This document shows positions 26,835-35,598 of a stretch of DNA of 64,000 nt, piece after piece. This DNA is from PFL25 sp046260155 (GTDB lineage Bacteria; Chloroflexota; Anaerolineae; Anaerolineales; UBA4823), in NCBI GenBank assembly GCA_046260155.1, contig JBJYXV010000077.1:288929-352928 (forward strand), read 5' to 3'. A model generated the notes under the pieces. That model was given only the letters and a program-made list of their open reading frames with translations, did no database searches and was not told the DNA's origin. Each line of letters starts with the position of its first letter. Position 1 is the stretch's first letter. Both the position numbers and the translations under genes were made by a program.

Positions 26835-27497
26835 ATGGATTTCTGGTACAGCGCTGCGAAAAGTATTGTGAGGGCGTATATTACGCTTTTTATGCATGAC
26901 ATCAAGGTGGATGGTGAGGAGAATTTACCCCCTGGACCGAAGATAATCGTCGGCAACCATCCCCACGCAACAGACGCGTTTATACTGCCATTCATCGTCA
27001 AAGAGAAGATTCATTTCTTCATCCAGGAAGAAACCTTCACCTTACCCATTATCGGTAAGATCCTGGAATTAGCAGACCAGATCCCGGTTGTAGTTGGGCA
27101 GGGACAGGATGCGATCGCCATGGCGCGTGATCGACTGAGTCGGGGAAATGCGGTGGGAATTTTTCCTGAGGGTCGCATGAGCGGGTCGCGCGAAGTTCGT
27201 CGAGCGGGTACTGGGGCTGCGCTGCTGGCACTGGAAACCGGTGTACCACTTGTCCCGGTGGGGTTTTACGTGGAACCGAAGTTTATCAGGGAGGTCAAAG
27301 GACATTTTCACGACCGGGATACCGTAGGCTGGTGGCAGTTTGGTGGTAAGTGCGTGGTCAACATCGGCGAACCCTGGCAGCTAATGATGCAGGAAAAAAC
27401 CGATCGCAGCTATCGCTATATCAGGGATTTTACCGATAAGCTGATGAACAATGTCCAGGAGCTGGTCAACCAGGCTGCCAAGTCGTTTAATTATTAA
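26835..27497 (+). CDS. plsC: 1-acylglycerol-3-phosphate acyltransferase-like protein
   Basis: 220 residues. Motif I is NHPHATD (an HX4D form) at about residues 42-48; motif III is FPEGRMSGS with the EGR signature; a proline in the GVPLVPVGFY segment matches motif IV. PlsC-family enzymes transfer an acyl group to lysophosphatidic acid at the membrane to give phosphatidic acid; this shorter form could also act on other lysolipids. An N-terminal hydrophobic stretch (~3-20) may anchor it. AGGGGTCAGGA precedes the ATG. The gene stands alone between its own promoter and a strong terminator. Confidence 0.88.
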   Translation: MDFWYSAAKSIVRAYITLFMHDIKVDGEENLPPGPKIIVGNHPHATDAFILPFIVKEKIHFFIQEETFTLPIIGKILELADQIPVVVGQGQDAIAMARDRLSRGNAVGIFPEGRMSGSREVRRAGTGAALLALETGVPLVPVGFYVEPKFIREVKGHFHDRDTVGWWQFGGKCVVNIGEPWQLMMQEKTDRSYRYIRDFTDKLMNNVQELVNQAAKSFNY

Positions 27498-27518
27498 TCA
27501 CTTTCTATCGATCAATTT

Positions 27519-27549
27519 AAATCACCTGGATTTTCGGGTGGTTTTTTTT
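27519..27549 (+). terminator. Intrinsic terminator after plsC-like gene
   Basis: A 10-bp stem with two G-T pairs (AAATCACCTG / CGGGTGGTTT) and a 6-base loop is followed by a run of eight T, 22 bases past the stop. Confidence 0.85.
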
Positions 27550-28192
27550 ACCTCGCTGGGGCGCTTATTTGATATTAGCTATTGGTGTATTCCTGCGAAA
27601 TCGATGGATGGGTTTGCCCACGAAACAGCAGGTGAAACCTCACAACTTGAAGCTGATGAAGAAATTGGCGAGAGTCCCTTCATCCTCGTCCCTGATGCCC
27701 AGGCGGTCTCATTCGGGGACCGGTGTTTAAAAAACAAATATCCAAGTGTATAGATACCGAGGAAGGGCTTTTTCAACAATACGTAATATTTTAATCAATC
27801 AAATGACAGATCTGATGTAGATTGGAAGGAAATAAAAAGTTCTGCTTGAACTCCTGTTATCGCTCGAAGACTTTCAACACGCCGCCTTAATTCCATTTTG
27901 TGCTGGCATTTATCATTAATGATCACTTCTCCACCAAATCGTAAGAATCACATATATCCTGACGTTTTGTTCTGAGATAGATATTTTTGTATACTGGTAT
28001 TCACTAACTCGGGAGTCGTGAACGGAAATTCACGTAATAATTCAGCAGGCATGACAATCTCCGATGCGTCCCGGAAGTTTGAATCGGATCAAGAGGATTT
28101 CGTTCCAATGGACTTGATGAGATTAACGAACTTTCCTGTCAGCCGATAAACCTATTCGTTATATCGCCAGAGAATTTTCCGGGAGGTGATTC
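27550..28192. other. Long intergenic stretch with a candidate promoter and an unexplained coding-like segment
   Basis: About 640 bases. A plus-strand frame of about 45 codons (near 27601-27753) has protein-like composition (GFAHETAGETSQLEADEEIG) but no start signal and no recognised family; it may be a gene tail left by deletion. TTGTTC (27967-27972), a 17-base spacer and TATACT (27990-27995) could be the promoter of the TPR gene at 28193. Nothing else was seen. Confidence 0.4.
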
Positions 28193-29005
28193 ATGGCAAT
28201 CGATGTTTCATCACTTTGGGATTTCAACAAACCTGAGATCAGCGAAGAACGTTTCCGATCAGCGCTTTCCACTGCATCGGGTGATGATGTATTCATCCTT
28301 CAGACGCAAATTGCCCGCACCTACGGGCTGCGGAGTGATTTTTCCACGGCCCAACAAATTCTTGCAGACATGGAACCACAAATTCAATATGCCGGCGTTG
28401 AAGCCAAAGTTCGCTATTATCTTGAATCAGGGCGGACGTATTCGTCTGCCACGCATTCACCCGAATCACAGACAGATGAAGTAAAAGAATTGGCTCGCAC
28501 TGCTTTTAAGCAGGCGTTTGAGCTCGCGCAAAATGCAAAACTCGACGATCTAGCTATTGACGCTCTTCACATGATGGCCTTCGTAGATACCGTGCCCGAA
28601 AAACAAATTGAGTGGAATCTCCAGGCGTTAGCTCTCGCACAGTCCTCATCTCAGCCGGACGCCAAGAAGTGGGAAGGATCTCTCCATAACAATACAGGAT
28701 ATGCTCTTCACCTTTTAGGACGCGATGAAGAAGCCCTTTCGGAATTCAAACTGGCCCTCGCTGCCCGTGAGAGAGAAGGAAATCCCGAAAGGATCAAAAT
28801 TGCACATTGGATGATCGCCTGGACCCTGCGATCACTCGGCCGTTTGAACGAAGCAGTTGAAATCCAGCTGCGCCTTGAAAAGGAATGGGACCAAGCAGGG
28901 GACCCTGACCCCTATGTCTTTGAAGAACTTGAGCTTCTCTATCAAGCACTAGGCGAGGAGGATAAAGTTGAATACTATGCGACTCGTCGAAAGGCAATAA
29001 TGTGA
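28193..29005 (+). CDS. TPR-repeat protein
   Basis: 270 residues, soluble, almost entirely helical. At least three degenerate tetratricopeptide repeats are visible from about residue 95 (FKQAFELAQNAKLDDLAIDALHMMA, NNTGYALHLLGRDEEALSEFKLAL, IAWTLRSLGRLNEAVEIQLRL, ELLYQALGEEDKVEYY). GGGAGGTGATTC before the ATG is a strong ribosome binding site. TPR domains mediate protein-protein contacts; no catalytic domain is present. A shorter TPR protein with similar wording occurs at 38120. Partner unknown. Confidence 0.75.
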   Translation: MAIDVSSLWDFNKPEISEERFRSALSTASGDDVFILQTQIARTYGLRSDFSTAQQILADMEPQIQYAGVEAKVRYYLESGRTYSSATHSPESQTDEVKELARTAFKQAFELAQNAKLDDLAIDALHMMAFVDTVPEKQIEWNLQALALAQSSSQPDAKKWEGSLHNNTGYALHLLGRDEEALSEFKLALAAREREGNPERIKIAHWMIAWTLRSLGRLNEAVEIQLRLEKEWDQAGDPDPYVFEELELLYQALGEEDKVEYYATRRKAIM

Positions 29006-29678
29006 ATTGCAGGACATAACAGCTAACGCAGAATGCATTGGGTAGCAAATTAGTGAAATTCAAAATGACAGGAACTATCTTTGTATGATTCATGATGACC
29101 GGCCCTCCGCAACTGGCAGCTCCTTGCTTTCACGTAAGAACCCCTGCGAAGCGGCAGCCTATAGGATTACTCCAGGATGCAGGTGGCACGTTTCCCTGCG
29201 CCTAGCTTCCCCGCTACCTTTTTGAGTGGCGGATGATAAGAAACGAAAAAGAAAGGTATAAATCTCCTGGGTTCGCTTATGGGTTCTATGAAAATGATTT
29301 AGAACCAGCTGTCATCAGGATGAAGGAAATCCAGGTGAAAGGGATGGAAGCATATTGCGCGGAAAATTATTCTTCTATATACTAGTAGAAACTTGCTACT
29401 GCAACTCGATCAGTGCTAGATGGGAAAGATGAAACTACCTGCAGGAGGTGCAAATAGGATCCGGATCATAGGGACTTCTTTGAATTCGAGTATTGAGGTG
29501 CATGTTTGTCAACCTGCCACCGTCAGTATGCTTGTTAATCGTTGTGCAGCTTTCTTACGATCCGTGTTCTATTAGGGGCTTGATACCCATGAATCTGAGC
29601 AGGTGTAAGAGATTTTCAACCTAAGTGACATGCACGATCCTGATGGGATCAGCGATTTTAATTGTTAAGGAGGCGGCA
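29006..29678. other. Intergenic stretch, nothing recognised
   Basis: About 670 bases between the TPR gene and a small membrane-protein gene. Frames on both strands are short and broken; no hairpin with T-tract, promoter of good quality or mobile-element end was found. Confidence 0.5.
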
Positions 29679-29996
29679 TTGAAAAAATCCGAATTCTGGG
29701 ATGTTACAGTTCCGAGAGTACTCAGCACCTACGCCATCCTAATCTTTGTGCTGCTGTGGGTTGGGTTGGCTATCGCACTGGTGATCAATCGAGAGTGGCT
29801 GAGCTTGCTGTGGAATTGGGTGCAGGCGCTACCTATCGTCGGGGAAATCATTATCTGGATATTGTTTCTTCCCATCATGGTTGGGCTTTGGACCTGGGAA
29901 TCCTCCTGGTCTACTCTCGTAAACCTGCTTGTGTTGGTCGGAATCGTTGGCTGGACTCTGCTTGCTGCCTCCAGTTTTAAACAATATGTACTTTAG
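29679..29996 (+). CDS. Small three-helix membrane protein of unknown function
   Basis: 105 residues from TTG at 29679, selected because AAGGAGG lies five bases upstream (an upstream in-frame ATG at 29625 lacks a signal). Three hydrophobic segments: about residues 16-36, 52-70 and 80-97; Trp is frequent at helix ends (LLWNWVQ, GLWTWESSWS). A basic, cytoplasmic N-terminus (KKSEFWDVTVPR) suggests N-in topology. No family recognised and no functional neighbour. Confidence 0.65.
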   Translation: MKKSEFWDVTVPRVLSTYAILIFVLLWVGLAIALVINREWLSLLWNWVQALPIVGEIIIWILFLPIMVGLWTWESSWSTLVNLLVLVGIVGWTLLAASSFKQYVL

Positions 29997-30333
29997 GTCT
30001 GCTTTTATTAACCTGGTGCCAGTCCGGGATTCGATTGAACCGAACCAAGTTTTGGAGCAGGAAGAATCGGTGCGATCATTCACGCACCATGACAAACCTG
30101 GCTAGGTCATGCGGAAATGATCCAGATTGGGATGATTGCTCAGACTATGAATTTCTCTATGTATCAGCCAGCCGTTCGCTGCACTGGTTGAGATTTGTTC
30201 TGGATAACCTGGCAGCTGAAATTCGGGCAGGCCTGAGGTAAAAGAAATATCCTGCAAAGCGAACCGTTGAGTTCAACCGGTGTCAGGCTGGTATCGCCAA
30301 ATCGAAAGGATATCTATGGGAGAAATAATATAA
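29997..30333. other. Intergenic stretch, nothing recognised
   Basis: 337 bases. Short overlapping frames only; none combines a ribosome binding site with protein-like composition. Confidence 0.45.
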
Positions 30334-30858
30334 ATGCCACATCCATTAGTCAATCAATTGAGATTTACGCGAAGCGAATTTTTACGCGGTGTCAAAGGTG
30401 TCACGGAAGTAGATGCCCAAAAACGTATTTTACCGATGAACTGTATCAGTTGGAACATCGGACATCTGGCGTGGCAAGAACAAAAATACTTTCTGACTTA
30501 TGGGCAGGGTGAAATTCTTTTCCCAGATATTAGAAAAAATTTTGCTTATGGTGCTCCTGCCAGTACCCCATCGCTCGTGGAAATATTGGCGGCGTGGCAA
30601 GCCATCACTCAGGCTGTTGATCCGTGGCTGGATACTTTGACATCAAACACTCTTCAAATGCACGTGATCAGTAGAGGCAAGCCACTCAAGGTCACGCATG
30701 GAAATCTATTGCAACGGGTAATTTATCATTATTGGTATCATCTTGGGGAAAACATGGCGATCAGGCAGCATATGGGGCATAATCGTCTGCCGGAATTTGT
30801 TGGTGATATTGATAATAAAGCACCCTATGAACCAGAACAATCTGATAACATGAATTGA
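30334..30858 (+). CDS. DinB-family protein
   Basis: 174 residues, a predicted four-helix bundle of the DinB/YfiT-like metalloenzyme superfamily. The first helix pair contains CISWNIGHLAWQEQKYF with the conserved His, and the third helix YHYWYHLGENMAIRQHMGH supplies the other two histidine positions. Family members bind a divalent metal and many act as thiol (mycothiol, bacillithiol)-dependent transferases or damage-induced proteins; function here is unknown. GGGAG lies about 11 bases before the ATG. A second DinB gene follows after 55 bases in the same direction. Confidence 0.8.
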   Translation: MPHPLVNQLRFTRSEFLRGVKGVTEVDAQKRILPMNCISWNIGHLAWQEQKYFLTYGQGEILFPDIRKNFAYGAPASTPSLVEILAAWQAITQAVDPWLDTLTSNTLQMHVISRGKPLKVTHGNLLQRVIYHYWYHLGENMAIRQHMGHNRLPEFVGDIDNKAPYEPEQSDNMN

Positions 30859-30913
30859 ATCTTGCCTCTTAAGATTCTATAAATTTCAACGAACGCAATA
30901 AGGGAAAATTGCA

Positions 30914-31483
30914 ATGACCAAACCCCTGGACTCTTTACGAAATATCTATGAAGGTTGGGGTGGTTATCAGCAGAGTCTTGTGAATGCCGTCAAGCCATTA
31001 GCGCCAGAACAATTAAATTGGTGTCCTGCAGAGAATTTCTTTTCAGTGGGGGAATTAGTGCGGCACATCAGTTTAGGACGGCTTACCTGGCTTCTGAGAA
31101 TGGGCGCGCCTGGAAGCTCTGATGTTGCCAATCAAATCGACGACTGGCAACAGGATGGTGATGGCAACCGGAATGTTGTGGAAGAATCAATCGCCATTTC
31201 GGACCAATCAATCGAATTGGTACGCTGGCTTGATATTACCTGGCAGGTCATCGAGAATTTCCTTTCCTCATGGAATGTCGCAGATCTTTGGCAAACCTAT
31301 AGGCACACATGGAATGGGAAAGTTTATTGTGTCTCGCGCCAATGGACAATTTGGCGGTTGATGAATCACGATATTCATCACGGTGGGGAATTGTCTCTTA
31401 TGTTGGGTTTACAAGGCATAGAAGCATTTGAATTGAGCAGTCTTTTTGGTCATACTATCCAACCGCCTCTATCAATCGAATGA
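30914..31483 (+). CDS. DinB-family protein
   Basis: 189 residues, four-helix bundle. Metal-ligand candidates: His in VGELVRHISLGRLTWLL and the HDIHHGGELSLMLG segment typical of DinB proteins. Sequence similarity to the preceding 174-residue DinB protein is low, so this is not a fresh tandem duplicate. AAGGGAAAATTGC precedes the ATG. Together with the C-terminal domain of the 16.1-17.3 kb protein, three DinB domains occur in the window. Confidence 0.82.
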   Translation: MTKPLDSLRNIYEGWGGYQQSLVNAVKPLAPEQLNWCPAENFFSVGELVRHISLGRLTWLLRMGAPGSSDVANQIDDWQQDGDGNRNVVEESIAISDQSIELVRWLDITWQVIENFLSSWNVADLWQTYRHTWNGKVYCVSRQWTIWRLMNHDIHHGGELSLMLGLQGIEAFELSSLFGHTIQPPLSIE

Positions 31484-31739
31484 ATAAAAGTGTTCCCCAT
31501 AACAGCGACCAACGAAGCATGCACTCGAAACTTAAAATTTTTGCTTATCCAGGAATTTTTCTGTGCCTCAGCCTCATTTTGCTCGGATGGTGATTCACCG
31601 CTCGCCACTGAGCTCAGACTCATTGGCCCGATCGATGGAATCAAGCATTCAATATGCGATGGTTTTAAAAAATGTAATATGCAGAAATCCAGGAACCCCT
31701 CCCACAGTGGGAGCTGGCATCCAATGGTGATTTGTTGAA

Positions 31740-33365
31740 ATGGCAACTGTTTTTATGAAGTGGCTGGAAACCAGCCCTAAGGATTACGACCGGGGGATCC
31801 AATACCTTACATTAGGAAGGATCCAGCGCATCAGGGAACACATTGTAGATAACTACATTTGCCAAGGGTTACGAGTGCTGGAGATCGGCTGCGGCACTGG
31901 TACACTGACCATGATGATGGCGAAGAAAGGCGCGCTTGTTACAGCGATTGACTCTTCACCCCGGATGCTGGCTGAAGCGGAGAGCAAAGTCAAAGACGCA
32001 CAACTCGAGGAACTTGTCAGCTTGAAGTATATGGATGCTGCATTAATTGGCGAGCGGTTTTCCACGGCGTCCTTCGACCTGATCGTCTCCACCCTGGTCT
32101 TCAGCGAACTTCCACCGGGTGACCAGCAATTTGTTCTTGAGACCAGCCAAAAATTAATAACACCAAATGGCCGATTGTTGATTGCTGATGAGGTAATTCC
32201 TGCCAAGTCCAGCACTCGGCTGCTCTTTTATCTTGTGCGCTTACCGTTGGTGCTGTTAACCTGGCTGATTACCCGGACAAGCACCAGGTCCTTACGAGAT
32301 TTTGATCAGATGCTGACTCAGATTGGATTCCACACCGATGTGGCTGCGTCATTCCTTGGTGGAAGTCTGGTCCTGTACGAAGCTTTCCCCGCCGAATCTG
32401 ATCATCTCAAACCTGAACTACCTGCAGCGGTAATTGGAAGATTAAGAAACCGCATCACTCTCCGGACTCTGTTGCTTGATTTATGGCTGCTTTTCTTCCG
32501 CATCATCCCGCCTTATCCCAAGGTGCGGACAGGATTGTATGCAGTTGGCCATCCAGATGCGGATTCGCCCGTGCTTGTGACGGGTAATTTCGACCTGACC
32601 GTGCGGCGGTTGGTTAAAGCGATTGACGGCAGGGTAAACGTCTGGGTGCTGGTAGCCGATTCTGCTGGAATCAACGTCTGGTGTGCGGCTGGAGGTGGCT
32701 ATTTCAGTGCAGAAAAAGTGATCGCCGCGGTAAAGTTCTCACATCTAGACGAAGTTGTCAACCACCATGCCTTAATCCTGCCTCAATTATGCGCTAACGG
32801 GGTGGACGGCTGGAGGATACGCAAAGAAACTGGCTGGGGAGTCCATTGGGGGCCAGTACGTGCAGCGGATATCCCTGCTTACTTGGCCAGCAAACGCAAG
32901 AAATCAGACCGGATGCGTTGGGTAAAATTCCCGTTCAAGGATCGGTTGGAGATGGTCACCGTCACGCTGGGTTTTTATGCTCTGTTGATATTGCTCCCGG
33001 TGTTCATTTTCTGGCGGAATCTGTTCTGGCCGGTGACTGCCAGCTTGTTGGGCTTATCATATTTTTATGCAATCGTGCATCCCTGGCTGCCCGGACGGGA
33101 TGGACTGATAAAAAGCATTCCATTGGCGCTGATTGCTCTGGCGGGTTTCTTCATCTATAGTGCAATCTGGGGACCAATGCCAGTCCAACAATCCTTTCAT
33201 TGGATCGTGGGACTGACCGGGTTATCCGTTTTCACTGCTGCCGAACTGCAAGGTATGTCCCCGCTGATGCGCGGTGAACAAGCTAATTGGGGCTGGGAGA
33301 TAATCATTGCTCTGGCACTTGGAGCAATTTACTGGTTGGTTCCACCAGTCATTGGGTGGAGGTGA
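31740..33365 (+). CDS. SAM methyltransferase fused to HgcA-like corrinoid/membrane protein
   Basis: 541 residues in three parts. Residues ~1-220: class I methyltransferase with SAM motif VLEIGCGTGTLT, AIDSSPRML and a hydrophobic segment ~158-182. Residues ~255-390: corrinoid-binding domain like HgcA, opening GLYAVGHPDADSPVLVTGNF and containing the cap-helix NVWCAAGGG with C315 as the expected cobalt ligand; the HgcA consensus N(V/I)WCA(A/G)GK has Lys where this has G319. RIRKETGW and GPVRAADIPAYL follow as in HgcA. Residues ~405-540: four or five TM helices with HPWLPGRDG. HgcA methylates Hg(II) using a corrinoid; whether this fusion does is unknown. A ferredoxin gene follows after four bases, as hgcB follows hgcA. 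Confidence 0.82.
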   Translation: MATVFMKWLETSPKDYDRGIQYLTLGRIQRIREHIVDNYICQGLRVLEIGCGTGTLTMMMAKKGALVTAIDSSPRMLAEAESKVKDAQLEELVSLKYMDAALIGERFSTASFDLIVSTLVFSELPPGDQQFVLETSQKLITPNGRLLIADEVIPAKSSTRLLFYLVRLPLVLLTWLITRTSTRSLRDFDQMLTQIGFHTDVAASFLGGSLVLYEAFPAESDHLKPELPAAVIGRLRNRITLRTLLLDLWLLFFRIIPPYPKVRTGLYAVGHPDADSPVLVTGNFDLTVRRLVKAIDGRVNVWVLVADSAGINVWCAAGGGYFSAEKVIAAVKFSHLDEVVNHHALILPQLCANGVDGWRIRKETGWGVHWGPVRAADIPAYLASKRKKSDRMRWVKFPFKDRLEMVTVTLGFYALLILLPVFIFWRNLFWPVTASLLGLSYFYAIVHPWLPGRDGLIKSIPLALIALAGFFIYSAIWGPMPVQQSFHWIVGLTGLSVFTAAELQGMSPLMRGEQANWGWEIIIALALGAIYWLVPPVIGWR

Positions 33366-33369
33366 TCTC

Positions 33370-33621
33370 ATGAGTGGAGAGCCAACTTTGCGTTCAACCT
33401 TAAAAGAGCATTTGAAATTCGCAAAAGAATTACGCTACTTGGAAATCCATTTTTATCCGGAGAAATGTAAGGGTGTTTGGCAGTGCTACAACGTCTGTCC
33501 GGTTGGTTGTTGGACCCCGAACTACAGACAACGGGTGGTTGTTTTCCATGATCCCGAAAAATGCATCGCCTGCGGTGCATGTGTGCTGCAATGCCCGCAG
33601 GAGGCGATCGAATTGAAGTGA
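33370..33621 (+). CDS. HgcB-like 8-cysteine ferredoxin
   Basis: 83 residues; ATG at 33370 follows GGAGG by seven bases, four bases after the upstream stop. Eight cysteines. The second motif is regular (C65-x2-C68-x2-C71-x3-C75-P, a [4Fe-4S] site). The first is irregular: C33-x5-C39-x3-C43-P, with Val36 where the second Cys should be, and an extra C47 four residues on that could replace it; otherwise a [3Fe-4S] cluster is likely. HgcB supplies electrons to HgcA and ends in a cysteine pair; this protein ends in IELK with no such pair. The likely role is electron transfer to the corrinoid of the fused HgcA-like protein. Confidence 0.8.
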   Translation: MSGEPTLRSTLKEHLKFAKELRYLEIHFYPEKCKGVWQCYNVCPVGCWTPNYRQRVVVFHDPEKCIACGACVLQCPQEAIELK

Positions 33622-33764
33622 GCGGTCACTGGAGGATAGCTGCGGGTTAACTCCGGCGGAGCAAGGATGGACGCGGCTGCCAGTAGCGTTCAACCCGGTT
33701 TGGGTGTGTCCAGGGACCAAAACACGGACAGTTTAACCACCCCTTCAAAGCCCCTGGAGGTGAA

Positions 33765-34715
33765 ATGAGCAACTGGAAAACTATCTTGAATGCTGATCCT
33801 ACAGATTGGCTACTGGAGCCCTCGCACCCCTCTGTCCGCTATTTCACCCTGCGCTGGATCTTTGATCGACCGGAAGATGACCCGGAAGTCCTGTTAGCAG
33901 CTCAGGCAATCGCACAGTCTGCTCCCATCCAGAAACTGCTGTCCAGTCAACGCCCGGAAGGGTATTGGGGGACAGATGCACGCCCTCATCACGGCACAAA
34001 ACGGTACTTGGGAATACTGAAGTGGTTAGGTTACAAGGATGGTCCTGGTATTCGAAAAGCCATGGATTATCTGATCAATGGGTGTCTCCAGGAAGACGGA
34101 TCCTACGCCGTTGAGCTGAAGGGACGCATGGTCAAACTACCCTGCCATGCTGGCGATTTACTCAGTTTAATGCTCTGGTCCGGATACGAAAATGATCCCC
34201 GCACCAAGAAATTATTGACCTGGCTCGTTGATATCCAAGGTGAGGATGGAGTCTGGCCCTGTATCTCCAAGCTGCGGCCTTTCTCCTGTCTCTGGGCTAC
34301 CGTTGACATTCTGAGAGCCTATAGAGACTTGCCAGAAAATTGGGTTACCCAGAGTATTGTTACCTCCAGGAACCTGGCGATCGAGCAGATCCTGGATTCG
34401 AATTTATACCAGTATGGCACCGGAAAGGTCAGCTCCCGCTGGTTTGAATTTGGCTTCCCGCTGCGCTTTGACACCGACATCCTGGAGGTGCTTGAGTTGC
34501 TGGCTCCTTATGTATCCCCTGGAGAGGCACGGATACAGGAAGGGTTATCCCTGGTGCTGGATAAACAGACGGTGGAAGGGCGCTGGTTATGTGAAAAGCA
34601 TCCAAAGGGTGGGCGCTGGATGCAGCAGTTTTTTGAGTTTGAGTCACTCGGAGAGCCTTCTAGATGGGTCACGCTGCATGCCCTGCGGACGTTGAAAACA
34701 TTGTACAATGATTGA
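33765..34715 (+). CDS. Squalene-cyclase/prenyltransferase-like alpha-alpha barrel protein
   Basis: 316 residues made of repeated helical pairs with QW-like motifs (QRPEGYWGTD, CLQEDGSYAVE, IQGEDGVWPC, KQTVEGRWLCE) and ending SRWVTLHALRTLK. This is the alpha-alpha toroid of squalene/hopene cyclases and protein prenyltransferase beta subunits, but it is half the size of a hopene cyclase and no DXDD acid motif was seen, so cyclase activity is doubtful. AGGTGAA precedes the ATG. It follows the HgcA-like/ferredoxin pair by 143 bases in the same direction. A decayed paralogue lies at 36279-37121. Confidence 0.75.
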   Translation: MSNWKTILNADPTDWLLEPSHPSVRYFTLRWIFDRPEDDPEVLLAAQAIAQSAPIQKLLSSQRPEGYWGTDARPHHGTKRYLGILKWLGYKDGPGIRKAMDYLINGCLQEDGSYAVELKGRMVKLPCHAGDLLSLMLWSGYENDPRTKKLLTWLVDIQGEDGVWPCISKLRPFSCLWATVDILRAYRDLPENWVTQSIVTSRNLAIEQILDSNLYQYGTGKVSSRWFEFGFPLRFDTDILEVLELLAPYVSPGEARIQEGLSLVLDKQTVEGRWLCEKHPKGGRWMQQFFEFESLGEPSRWVTLHALRTLKTLYND

Positions 34716-34836
34716 TCGTGATGCTGCCAGCAAGCTATGGACGATGGGTAAGCCTGCGTGATGATACAGCGCCTGACACCCGCACAGCTGCAACCATTTG
34801 CCCGCACAAAAATAAGAAACTCCTGAAAATTATAAG

Positions 34837-35397
34837 ATGGAAGTGACCAAAACCCTGTATATAACCAATCGAGAGGATTGGCGAAACTGGTTGGAAGAGC
34901 ACTATAGAGTCGAAAAGGAAATCTGGTTAATTTATTACCGGAAGGAAACAGGAACTGCGCGCATCCCGTACAACGCGGCGGTAGAAGAAGCACTCTGCTT
35001 TGGATGGATTGATAGTATCATCAAGAGTCTAGATGAGGAGCGAACAGCTCAGCGGTTTAGCCCGCGACAGGCTAGAAGTGAGTACTCGCAGACCAACAAA
35101 GAGAGACTCAAAAGATTAATCCAACGGGGGAAAGTAATTCCGGATATCCTCGCCGATCTAGCAGCGGTAGACCTGGACCATTTTGAGTATCCTGCTGATA
35201 TAATGGCGGCTATTCGTGAGAATGGACAAGCCTGGGAGAACTTTCAATCGTATTCTGGATCTTATCGGCGGATTCGCATCGCGTACATCGATGCTGCCAG
35301 AAAAAGACCAGGCGAATATGAAAAGCGATTGAAACATTTCATTCGAATGACAGAGGTAAACAAGCAGTTCGGTTTTGGGATAGAAGATTATTATTAG
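34837..35397 (+). CDS. YdeI/OmpD-associated-family protein
   Basis: 186 residues. The N-terminal WRNWLEEHYRVEKEIWLIYYRKETG, PYNAAVEEALCFGWIDSIIKSLDE and RFSPRQARSEYSQTNKERLKRL blocks are diagnostic of this family, followed by the OmdA-like C-terminal helical segment (AWENFQSYSGSYRRIRIAYIDAARK). Members have been linked to peptide resistance and porin-associated phenotypes, but their molecular function is not established. No operon partner is apparent; the gene is preceded by a 120-base gap and a weak ribosome binding site. Confidence 0.85.
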   Translation: MEVTKTLYITNREDWRNWLEEHYRVEKEIWLIYYRKETGTARIPYNAAVEEALCFGWIDSIIKSLDEERTAQRFSPRQARSEYSQTNKERLKRLIQRGKVIPDILADLAAVDLDHFEYPADIMAAIRENGQAWENFQSYSGSYRRIRIAYIDAARKRPGEYEKRLKHFIRMTEVNKQFGFGIEDYY

Positions 35398-35598
35398 TGA
35401 GAGGGATACCCTCTGAGCATGGGTATGAGATAGAGCGGACATTCAAAGTGTGCACCGGAGGGGTATGGCTGAACTATGTGAGTCTCGATATCGATGAACT
35501 CGGTAAAAAATTAACGTGATCTCGTATTGCATCACCAGCAGGGATCGCAATTCATCAGGTGACAATTATCGTGGCAGTCCCAGAGAGGAGAATTGAAA

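Noticed and set aside
27451..27779. Opposing frames of 100 and 66 codons after the plsC-like terminator
   Set aside because: The longer begins inside plsC and crosses its terminator; neither has a ribosome binding site or a recognised family. Only the middle part looks mildly coding-like.
31699..31713. Palindrome before the HgcA-like gene, considered as part of a cobalamin riboswitch
   Set aside because: Only a short CTCCCAC/GTGGGAG hairpin is present; no B12-box-like sequence or larger folded region was found.
34508..34993. A 161-codon minus-strand frame across the cyclase-like gene end
   Set aside because: It overlaps two better supported plus-strand genes and lacks translation signals.
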